Source: Ariolimax columbianus
Lineage: Eukaryota; Mollusca; Gastropoda; Stylommatophora; Arionidae
Assembly: GCA_036924085.1 (NCBI GenBank)
Contig: JAVGWX010000007.1
Span: 99,629,141-99,693,140, forward strand
DNA length: 64,000 bases
Reading direction: 5' to 3'
The position numbers and the translations under genes are program-made. Below the pieces are notes generated by a model. That model was not told where the DNA came from. It did not search any database and was given only the letters and a program-made list of their open reading frames with translations. Of this stretch, positions 45,901 to 57,900 are shown one piece after another. Every line of letters starts with the position of its first letter. Position 1 is the first letter of the stretch.

Positions 45901-48900
45901 TAATGACAATGTACTCACTGAAGTGGGTGCACAAAGACAAATATGGCATATGATACAAAAACATCGGTTGAGTTGGCTGGGTCACAATGTGAGACATGAA
46001 AGTCTTCTATAGAAGATACTAGAGGGCAAGATTGAAGGGGAGAGAGGGCGACCAAGACTCACCTTTACATCTCAGGCATGCAGGGACATTAAAGTACAAA
46101 TGTATGCTGAAATGAAGATAATGGGAGAGAGGGCCATCAAGACTCACCTTTACATCTCAGGCATGCAGGGACATTAAAGTACAAACTTATGCTGAAATGG
46201 AGATAATGGGAGAGAGGGCCATCAAGACTCACCTTTACATCTCAGGCATGCAGGGACATTAAAGTACAAACTTATGCTGAAATGGAGATAATGGGAGAGA
46301 GGGCCATCAAGACTCACCTTTACATCTCAGGCATGCAGGGACATTAAAGTACAAACTTATGCTGAAATGGAGATAATGGGAGAGAGGGCCATCAAGACTC
46401 ACCTTTACATCTCAGGCATGCAGGGACATTAAAGTACAAACTTATGCTGAAATGAAGATAATGGGAGAGAGGGCCATCAAGACTCACCTTTACATCTCAG
46501 GCATGCAGGGACATTAAAGTACAAACGTATGCTGAAATGAAGATAATGGGAGAGAGGGCCATCAAGACTCACCTTTACATCTCAGGCATGCAGGGACATT
46601 AAAGTACAAACTTATGCTGAAATGGAGATAATGGGAGAGAGGGCCATCAAGACTCACCTTTACATCTCAGGCATGCAGGGACATTAAAGTACAAACTTAT
46701 GCTGAAATGGAGATAATGGGAGAGAGGGCCATCAAGACTCACCTTTACATCTCAGGCATGCAGGGACATTAAAGTACAAACGTATGCTGAAATGAAGATA
46801 ATGGGAGAGAGGGCCATCAAGACTCACCTTTACATCTCAGGCATGCAGGGACATTAAAGTACAAACTTATGCTGAAATGAAGATAATGGGAGAGAGGGCC
46901 ATCAAGACTCACCTTTACATCTCAGGCATGCAGGGACATTAAAGTACAAACGTATGCTGAAATGAAGATAATGGGAGAGAGGGCCATCAAGACTCACCTT
47001 TACATCTCAGGCATGCAGGGACATTAAAGTACAAACTTATGCTGAAATGGAGAGAATGGGAGAGAGGGCCATCAAGACTCACCTTTACATCTCAGGCATG
47101 CAGGGACATTAAAGTACAAACGTATGCTGAAATGAAGATAATGGGAGAGAGGGCCATCAAGACTCACCTTTACATCTCAGGCATGCAGGGACATTAAAGT
47201 ACAAACTTATGCTGAAATGGAGAGAATGGGAGAGAGGGCCATCAAGACTCACCTTTACATCTCAGGCATGCAGGGACATTAAAGTACAAACGTATGCTGA
47301 AATGGAGAGAATGGGAGAGAGGGCCATCAAGACTCACCTTTACATCTCAGGCATGCAGGGACATTAAAGTACAAACTTATGCTGAAATGGAGATAATGGG
47401 AGAGAGGGCCATCAAGACTCACCTTTACATCTCAGGCATGCAGGGACATTAAAGTACAAACGTATGCTGAAATGGAGAGAATGGGAGAGAGGGCCATCAA
47501 GACTCACCTTTACATCTCAGGCATGCAGGGACATTAAAGTACAAACTTATGCTGAAATGGAGATAATGGGAGAGAGGGCCATCAAGACTCACCTTTACAT
47601 CTCAGGCATGCAGGGACATTAAAGTACAAACTTATGCTGAAATGGAGAGAATGGGAGAGAGGGCCATCAAGACTCACCTTTACATCTCAGGCATGCAGGG
47701 ACATTAAAGTACAAACTTATGCTGAAATGGAGAGAATGACAGAGGAGAGGATCAAATGGAGAGACATATTCAGACAACCTTACAACCAGTTTCAGGACTG
47801 ATCAACCAGATGATGATGATGATGATGGGAATATAACTGACATGAAATTTAGAAAATGTTGAATCAAGTATTGTTGACCAAGTTCATGATAAGATAAAAA
47901 TAAATGCAACTAAACATGAGCATACAATGGCCATTTCATCTTATTCCTCCTCGAAGTGCGAATTTGTACTCTTGCCTTTGTTGACAGATGCTGTATGCAA
48001 TGTCATTTTATTTAAGAAACAACTGCTTCATATTCCATTTCCACGATGACCAACGAGAGGTCAGTGAGAGTCTTGGTCAGTATATTTCTCCTGACCCTGG
48101 CTAAAATTGTCTGATCAGTATATTTTGCCTGACCAGACGTTAGCCTCATCATCCCTTTTTATTTAGTAAATGATTAATGATTTTTAAAGTTTTTTAAAAG
48201 ATATTTCAAAATTGACAGCGCCTTAAGTAACGTGGTCCTTAACCCTACCAGATACAATCACACAGGCACTCAATTCTTTGAAATCAAGAAAAATAGGACC
48301 ATTTCAGGGTAAGTAATGTCTATACACACCAACAGATAAAATAGTAGTTTAATTGAAAAACTAAAATTAATGTAACATGCTAAACAAAATAAAAAATGGT
48401 CAACCTAGCTGTTGAAAATGTCAGCAGTATGGGAAACTGCCTCTAGTTTAAGTTAGTGAAGACCAAAAATGTTACTTTAATAATAGGAAATACACCGGAT
48501 CAGTCTTGTTAAATATGTTTAAAGCTTCTAGATGCAACGTACATCCATTTCACACATAGATTAGAATATTTAAAGCAATATTCGCACATATTATCACAAC
48601 GTACAGCTCTAAAGCAATTTGCATATTGATTGAAAAATTATTGAACAATGGTTATAAGTTTTTTAAAATTCAGATTTCCTGTCACAGAACTGGAATTTCT
48701 GGCTTTGATCACACTCCGTTTTACCGGACATTTCTTGATTTCAGGTTGATGGAATGTGCCCGAGAAATGATACGAGAGTCGCTGCCCATTAAATGTTTGG
48801 AGGCAGTCATTTTAGGAATGTATCCTTGACCATGTCTTGTCAAGCAGAGAGGTTCTCTTGACAGATTTTTACATTCAAATGAACATTTCCTTGACACACT

Positions 48901-51900
48901 ATTGTCAGTCTGAGAACATTTCCTTGACAGACTGCCACATTCTACGTACTACATGCAACATTCCCTTGACAGACTGCCACATTCTACATACTACATGCAA
49001 CATTCCCATGTCAGACTGCCACATTCTACATACTACATGCAACATTCCCATGTCATACTGCCACATTCTACGTACTACATGCAACATTCCCTTGACAGAC
49101 TGCCACATTCTACATACTACATGCAACATTCCCTTGACAGACTGCCACATACTACATGCAACATTTCCTTGACAGACTGCCACATTCTACATACTACATG
49201 CAACATTCCCTTGACAGACTGCCACATACTACATGCAACATTCCCTTGACAGACTGCCACATTCTACATGCAACATTCCCTTGACAGACTGCCACATACT
49301 ACATACTACATTCCCTTGACAGACTGCCACATACTACATGCAACATTTCCTTGACAGACTGCCACATTCTACATACTACATGCAACATTCCCTTGACAGA
49401 CTGCCACATACTACATGCAACATTCCCTTGACAGACTGCCACATTCTACATGCAACATTCCCTTGACAGACTGCCACATACTACATACTACATTCCCTTG
49501 ACAGACTGCCACATACTACATGCAACATTCCCTTGACAGACTGCCACATACTACATACAACATTCCCTTGACAGACTGCCACATACTACATACTGCATGC
49601 AACATTCCCTTGACAGACTGCCACATACTACATACTACATGCAACATTCCCTTGACAGACTGCCACATTCTACATACTACATGCAACATTCCCTTGACAG
49701 ACTGCCACATTCTACATACTACATGCAACATTCCCTTGACAGACTGCCACATTCTACATACTACATGCAACATTCCCTTGACAGACTGCCACATTCTACA
49801 TACTGCATGCAACATTCCCTTGACAGACTGCCACATACTACATGCAACATTCCCTTGACAGACTGCCACATTCTACATACTACATGCAACATTCCCTTGA
49901 CAGACTGCCACATTCTACATACTACATGCAACATTCCCTTGACAGACTGCCACATTCTACATACTACATGCAACATTCCCTTGACAGACTGCCACATTCT
50001 ACATACTACATGCAACATTCCCTTGACAGACTGCCACATACTACATGCAACATTCCCTTGACAGACTGCCACATACTACATGCAACATTCCCTTGACAGA
50101 CTGCCACATACTACATGCAACATTCCCTTGACAGACTGCCACATTCTACATGCAACATTCCCTTGACAGACTGCCACATTCTACATGCAACATTCCCTTG
50201 ACAGACTGCCACATTCTACATACTACATGCAACATTCCCTTGACAGACTGCCACATTCTACATACTACATGCAACATTCCCTTGACAGACTGCCACATAC
50301 TACATACTACATGCAACATTCCCTTGACAGACTGACACATACTACATGCAACATTCCCTTGACAGACTGCCACATTCTACATACTACATGCAACATTCCC
50401 TTGACAGACTGCCACATTCTACATACTACATGCAACATTCCCTTGACAGACTGCCACATACGACATGCAACATTCCCTTGACAGACTGCCACATACTACA
50501 TGCAACATTCCCTTGACAGACTGCCACATTCTACATACTACATGCAACATTCCCTTGACAGACTGCCACATTCTACATACTACATGCAACATTCCCTTGA
50601 CAGACTGCCACATACTACATGCAACATTCCCTTGACAGACTGCCACATACTACATGCAACATTCCCTTGACAGACTGCCACATTCTACATACTACATGCA
50701 ACATTCCCTTGACAGACTGCCACATTCTACATACTACATGCAACATTCCCTTGACAGACTGCCACATTATACATACTGCATGCAACATTCCCTTGACAGA
50801 CTGCCACATACTACATGCAACATTCCCTTGACAGACTGCCACATTCTACATACTACATGCAACATTCCCTTGACAGACTGCCACATACTACATGCAACAT
50901 TCCCTTGACAGACTGCCACATTCTACATACTACATGCAACATTCCCTTGACAGACTGCCACATTCTACTTACATGTTTATGTTTTAATCTTGTCAGTCTG
51001 AGAACCTTCTCTTTACAAACTACCACATTCTAATACTTGTTATATCTACATTTTACAACTCTGAGAACCTACCCGTGACAGAGTGTTGTCAGTCTGAGAA
51101 AATTCCCTTGATATAGATTCTCACATTTAATTTTTCTATTATACCAAGGCAGGTGGGTAGGTAGTGGTGGAAGCCTGACACACATCTGCAACAAAATATG
51201 GGTGACAGGAAACTGGTCGGACTTATGGACAAAATCAATGGTTATGCCATTACCTAAGTTTAGAAACCTAAAGCTGTGCATAAATTACAGAACAATAAGC
51301 CTTATCAGCCACACTAGCAAGGCCATGCTTAGATTAATCCTCGACCGATTGAAACCACAAGCAGAGAACATTATTGCTGAGGAGCAAGCAGGGTTCAGAC
51401 AGGGAAGAAGCACTACAGAACAGATATTTAATTTAAGGCTGTTAAGCGAGAAATATCTAGAACAGCAGCAAATACTGTATCATGTGTTTGTTGATTTTAA
51501 GAAGGCGTTTGATAGGGTATGGCATAAAGCGCTATGGGCAACCATGAGGATGTATAAAATCAACGGAAATATTATAAAGGTCTTTGAACACCTGTATTAC
51601 TAGGCGTCCAGTGCAGTTCTTGTGAATGGGGGGCGAGGGGACTGGTTTCGCACATCAGTTGGTGTGAGACAGGGTTGTACACTCTCTCCAACTCTTTTCA
51701 ATATATTCCTTGAGGGAATTATGAGTTATGCACTTGGAGGTCACATTGGTACTGTCAAGATAGGGGGCCGAACTATTACCAACCTTCGTTTTGCAGATGG
51801 TATTGATGGGTTGGCGGGTTCAGAAGCAGAACTCCAGGAATGGTTCAGAAGGCTCGATGAAATAGCTCTTGACGATGGTATGGAGATAAATGCTGGAAAG

Positions 51901-54900
51901 CCAAAGTTAATGACCAACAATCTCAAAGGCTTCAACAGTAGGATAAAAGCTAATGGCCAGGAACTCAAAGTGGTTCTTCTTTTTAAATATCTGGGTTCGA
52001 TTGTCAGTGATGAATGATCAAAATGTGAGGTGTTGGCCAGAATAGCACAGACAACAGCGGCGCTTACACGGCTTAACAAAATCTGGCAAGATAAATGGTT
52101 AGCACTATCCACAAAAATCAGATTAATGCGTACATTGGTCTTGTCAATATTCCTCTATGAATGTGAGACATGAACAGTTACAGCTGACCTTTAGCGAAGG
52201 ATACAGGCCTTGGAGATGAGATGTTTCCGAAAACTTTTAAATGTCACGTTCAAAGATCAAGTTACAAATGAGGAAATACAAGATATAATTACAACAGCAA
52301 TAGGGCATTTTGAAGATTTCAAAAGAATGAAACTCGCTTGGTATGGTCACATATCAAGATCAAATGGTCTTGCAAATACGATCCTGCATGAAAAGGTGCA
52401 AGGCAGACGACGAAATGGCGGTCCCAAAAAGAGGTGGGAGGACAACATAAAAGAATGTACCAATCTCCTACCAGAAGAGACACAGGCAGCAGTCGCTGAC
52501 AGAGAAGGGTGACATGGAGTTGTGAGGATGTCTTCATGTGTGCCCCAACAACCTCACCAGTTACGGGATGACCTGACCTGACAAAGTTTAATGTTTATGA
52601 TTTTCTAATGTAATTTATTTCTTCTTCTTGTGACTTCAAAAGGGCCATTTAACTCCTTCTATCCAAACTTTGTCATGTATGAATCATACAAGCTCCTCTG
52701 ACATTGTGTTTTAATAGGAAGCCAGATGCTGGAAGCTCAGCTTGTGTAATATGGGTTGGGATATTATATAGTAATCTTTCTTTGTGAAATTTAGGGGAGT
52801 ATCTTTGTTGGGATGTTGTAGGGATGTATGGAATGGAGATTATCTTTGTGTTAGGATGTTGTAGAGATGAGTGGAGATTATTATTGTGATAAGTTGTTGT
52901 AGGGATGGGTAGAGATTATCATTGTGATGGGATGTTGTAGGGATGGGTGGAGATTATCATTGTGATAAGATGTTTTAGGGATGGGTGGAGATTATCTTTG
53001 TGATAAGATGTTGTAGGGATAGGTGGAGATTATCTTTGTCCTTTTTGTGATTAGATGTTGTAGGGTTGGGTGGAGGCTATCTTTGTGCTTTTTGTGATAT
53101 GTTGTAGGGATGGGTAGGGATTATCTTTGTGCTCTGTGTGATGGGATGTTAAAGATGTATCTTAAATATAATGTTATTTCACCAACACTTTTGTGGCATG
53201 TTTTTTCTTGTCTTGCTTTTACATTCTTTCTCAAGTACTTTGATAGTGTACACGAGACACGGGACATTCGATAGTATACACATGAGACATGGGACATTTG
53301 ATAGTATACACATGAGACACGGGACATTAGATAGTATAAACATGAGACATTTGATAGTATACACATGAGAAACAAGACATTTGATAGTATACACATGAGA
53401 CACGTTTGGAAGGAAAATGTTAGTGTTAGATGATGAGAGTCCTTCACTAAGGCGAGAGAAATGACCATATATGAGACGTTGAGTTTATAGATGACTTCAC
53501 CCCCAATGACAGCTCTGTACTTACATGGAGACAATCATGAGCAGAAGGGACATTTTCCTGTGGCTGTCACCAGATTTTTGTTGCTTCTGTGCTGGTAGAG
53601 ATGGCCAGTGCTTGAACAAACAACATTATTGCTAAGAAAATTGAAGTCATATTGCAGAAACCGAATATCATAGTAATGGCCAACATCATCAACTATTTTA
53701 TAACTTCCTCTGCTTATACAGTACACACTCCAGAACTCTGAAGTAATCAGCAGGATTACAAAAGTTAGCATGTCAATTGAAATAGCTCATGAAAACATTT
53801 ACAATCACAAAAGAATTAGCATTTAGAGGAATCTGAAAGTGATACAATGCCATAATGCTCACAACCCTCTTCTATGTTCATGAAACATTAGCCAACAAAA
53901 AATTCCAACCAGTTTCAAATTAGATGTCTCTGTAGGTTGTTCGAGATCATGTGCCATGAGGGTGATAATTTCATACTTTAAACAAGCTGTTACAAAAGAA
54001 AACTACAACTAAAAAGGTCCAAGTTTTCGACAGTGGAGGCTTGCGGTGAATCATCATGTAGCATGTCCTTTGTAGAACGTCGCTCCTATCACAGTCTGTC
54101 TGAAAGAAACTCGTTTCCTTGCCAAAACACCAGCTTCCGCCACTGTCATACTCAGGCACTCCTGGATATCTTGGTGCCATCGTCTTCTTGGTCTACCCCT
54201 TCCTCTTTTGCCTGGCACCATACCTTCCATCACCGTCCTCTCAAGACCGTTGTGTCTCTTGATGTGACCAAAGTATTTGCATTTTCTAGCCAAAATGGAA
54301 TTGATAAACCAGTTTTCCTCTATGCTCAACTCTTGCCGAATGTCTACATTTGTTCTTTTCTCTGTCCAGGGTATTCTGAGGATCTTTCTGTAACATTTTG
54401 ACTCGAAGGATTTGATTCTTTGTCTAGAAGTTTTGGTAATCGTCCATGCTTCACAGCCATAAGCTGCCACAGGAAAAACACAGGCGGTGAATAGAAGGAA
54501 TAAATGGTATGATAAAGTCACTATTGTAGAACTGTAAGAAAGAGCCGGACAGACAACAGAAGGTGTTGGCCATGGATAGGCCACAAATTACAGAAACCAG
54601 CTGATAGCATTACATGGCAATCACTGGAATCCTCATGGCAAGATCGGTAGGGGCAAACCTAAATACTCATGAAGAAGGGTAGTGGATAAACATAAAAGGG
54701 GTAGGAATGACATGGGGAGCTAGAAATAATGTCGCATGACAGGAAGACTTGGAAAGTATTTGTTGAGGATGTATACTCTGTGTGAGGTTGAAGTAGTTTG
54801 AAATGATTGATTGACAATCTGTTACAGATGGCTCAGGTCAGATATGTAGTGCACTACATGCTCGATATATTGTATCCAAAAGCATTCATTGTACAATAAG

Positions 54901-57900
54901 TTAAGTGAGGGCAAGCAGCCATTTGGATGACAGAAGTTAAGTGAGGACAAGCAGCCATTTGGATGACAGAAGTTAAGTGAGGACAAGCAGCCATTTGGAT
55001 GACAGAAGTTAAGTGAGGACAAGCAGCCATTTGGATGACAGAAGTTAAGTGAGGGCAAGCAGTCATTTGTATGACAGAAGAAACACTTGAGACTAGCTGA
55101 AGGTGTCCCTGAAATTGTAAACATTGACATTACATCCTGGAAAACTCCTGCACATAACTGACTTATCTGGTGTACTGACATCACTCAATTGCAGGCATTG
55201 CTGTGCAACAAGTTATTACTTTGGCACAAAGATTGTTGAAAAATAAAGAACTGTCAAGACAATCTCTAGCAGATCTGTCTATATGTTATACAAGACAATT
55301 TTTAGCAGATCTGTCTATATGTTATACAAGACAATTTTTAGCAGATCTGTCTATGTGTTATACAAGACAAAAATGTGTTACTCTTGGCCTGACAACCATA
55401 GTAACAGAACCACTGTCGTCTGTCGTAGGCACGAGAACGGCTGCAGTCGCCTAGTTCCTGACAACAGATGATGAAGAAGAATAACCAGCAGATCTTATCT
55501 CTGTAGACATCTTCCTGATGTTGAGACAAGACAAGAGGCCCAGAAGACATCTACGTTGTATAAGCTGAGAGGCGGGACATAAGGCCACTAGACAAGCGAG
55601 GACAGGACTGAGAACAAGTAGCTAGACAGCATTGTATCAATGCAAAAGGGGTATAAACTGTGAATAGAACAATTTGCTAGAACTGATCACTTGATAGAAC
55701 TCGGGGTTATGTCAGTGCAAGAGAAAGACCTATGCTAACTGCACACAACTCTTGAGGGACATTTTTTGTTAGAGAAGTGTTGATAACAAAACTGGTAACG
55801 ATTCTCATACTTAGTATTACGATTATAATGTTCAACAAATAAACATTAATTGTTTTGCTGTTGTTAAAAGAATTGTCAGTAATGTAATTATAGTGTGAGT
55901 TAAGGAGGGATAGTGGTAAGGAAGAAAGTTAGTAATACGTGGTGATAGAATAAGTGGGGGTTAACCCTGCCACATAATAAATAAATAAATGATACCGTGA
56001 CCTAGGATAGCTATAACGTTAATCCTGCCACAGTATGTTGGAAGTGCTTCTAATAAAGCCTGAAATTGATTGTTGGCTGTTTGTCTTAAACTGCTTGAGA
56101 GCAAATGCCAGTTGATTGTGTATTTAGTGTAAACTAGGAAGATTTGTTGGCGCTTGCTATTTCTTCCTTAATGAATGGCAGATACCTTACCAATGGCATG
56201 TTGGGTGTGGAGCGTTTTACTCTCAGCTTTAAGACAGTCTTCAAGGGTCACCTACACAGACACATTGTACTTGGCATCACTTATAGAGGATGCTATGGAG
56301 CCATCGGTATGAGCAGGCGGGAGGACCTCATGTACAAGACAGTAGAGTTCAAGGTCAAGTTGTTTCGCTGATCACACTGTAAATTAATATGCACCAAACA
56401 GTATCGCAATATTATATTTTCTATATGCTGTTCTTGTTTCTATCTTGCTGCAGTCTTGTGAACAAATTCATATTTATTATGGTATTACCATTTGGCTTGG
56501 TTTCGTTCGTTCTCAATCTCCTGCTACCAAGCCCTGAAAGGGCTTAAGTAGCAGAATGTAGTCCAGAAAACGGAATGCGTTGTGTCGTAGTTTACAGCTT
56601 GACTGCGATATTTGCACCTTTCAGTCCAACACATCCGACTTCAGCAAGCATTTTTTGAGTACCGGGTTAGCGTTCCCTCTTCGATCCCTTCTCCTTAGTC
56701 AGTCTGCCCTGCTGCAGCTGTGGTTCGCTGACGCTAGCAGTCAGCTACCGGTCGCTGACCACTGCAGCTCATGCGCTTCTCAGCATCTTGATCCCATCTT
56801 ACCATTTAAATAGAGATTAAAAAAGAAACAGCTTAATTATGAGAAGGGTTTAGATAACTGAATAAATGATAAGCAGTTACTTAAGAGGGGTGTGGTCAGA
56901 AATGCATGGTTCATACCTGACAAATGTACAACCAGAGTTGTAAGGTATTTTTGTTTATCACAGGCCTTACAATCTTTCTGTGAAGGTTTTTTTAGTATGT
57001 GTTGGTTGGTATAACAGAACGTTAAGGCACTCAACTCTCGGGAAAAGAACGAAAGCATGAATCAGTGGGTGTCCAAAGCCCACAACTTTCAGGGGACCAT
57101 TGGTCTCAAGGGAGGTAACATCAAGTGTATTTAGTCCTACCAGAGATGAACAATTAACTCGGATGCCCCATGTGCATGCTGTGCATGTAAAAGAGCCTTT
57201 GTGAGTTGAAAATTGAAAAGAGCAGACTGTTGGCCAAGCAAAATCTATAAAATAATGTAATTTAAAATACTCAAAAAGCACCTAGTACAGATATTCTTTG
57301 GCTACCTGGCAGCAGGCATACACCTGACTGTTTGAATACTAGGATTCCAATCACAACTCCAAATATATTTCTTCAAAAATTGTTTGATCTTTTGTGTTGA
57401 CTCCCTCATTCTGTTGTTTTAATTACCTTTAATCTATGCATTCTATGTGAAAAGGAAGTTCCCTGAAAGTCAGCTTTAAACAACCTGTGTGAAATATTTA
57501 TATATAAAACTGAAAGTCTGTCCTTTTGTTGTTCTATATGTTGTTTATTCTAGGTACAATTCTAATCCATTCCACTAATCTGAACTAATTTTTGCAGGTA
57601 CCTATTAGGACCTATATGATATTACTGGCTATTTAATTTTTTTTTAAATAAAGAAGAACGTTTTATATGATTTTTTAATAACATTTGCGAAGGCAGCATA
57701 AAGAAAAATGAGTAGTGACCCCATGACCCATTTTGCTTGGCTGGACATCAAATGCATGTATTCTCAGAAGTAAATTCAGTTAGCGAACATATCATTTGTG
57801 CTCCTTAAAATATGAAGTTTTATATTGTTTCTTTGACAAATTTTAAATTTAAAGTATTGAAGGCTTATTAATAGAAGATTTAATAGAAGAGATGGGTGGG

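Noticed and set aside
46034..47735. CRISPR-like array
   Set aside because: Units are contiguous without unique spacers; it is a eukaryotic satellite.
48626..48744. Alternative vasohibin exon (reads GYKFFKIQ...RTGISG, similar to exon c)
   Set aside because: No donor site at the right place, and exon c at 48252-48308 fits both phase and sequence far better. Similarity is weak and may be chance or an old exon duplicate.
48837..51033. Many repetitive frames with cysteine and histidine spacing resembling metal-binding repeats
   Set aside because: All come from the 42/35-bp array, open in several frames on both strands, and the 7-base length variation would shift any frame.
54481..54584. N-terminal part of the 176-codon minus frame
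   Set aside because: No LINE similarity before [11 protein letters not shown]; likely flanking DNA that happens to be open.
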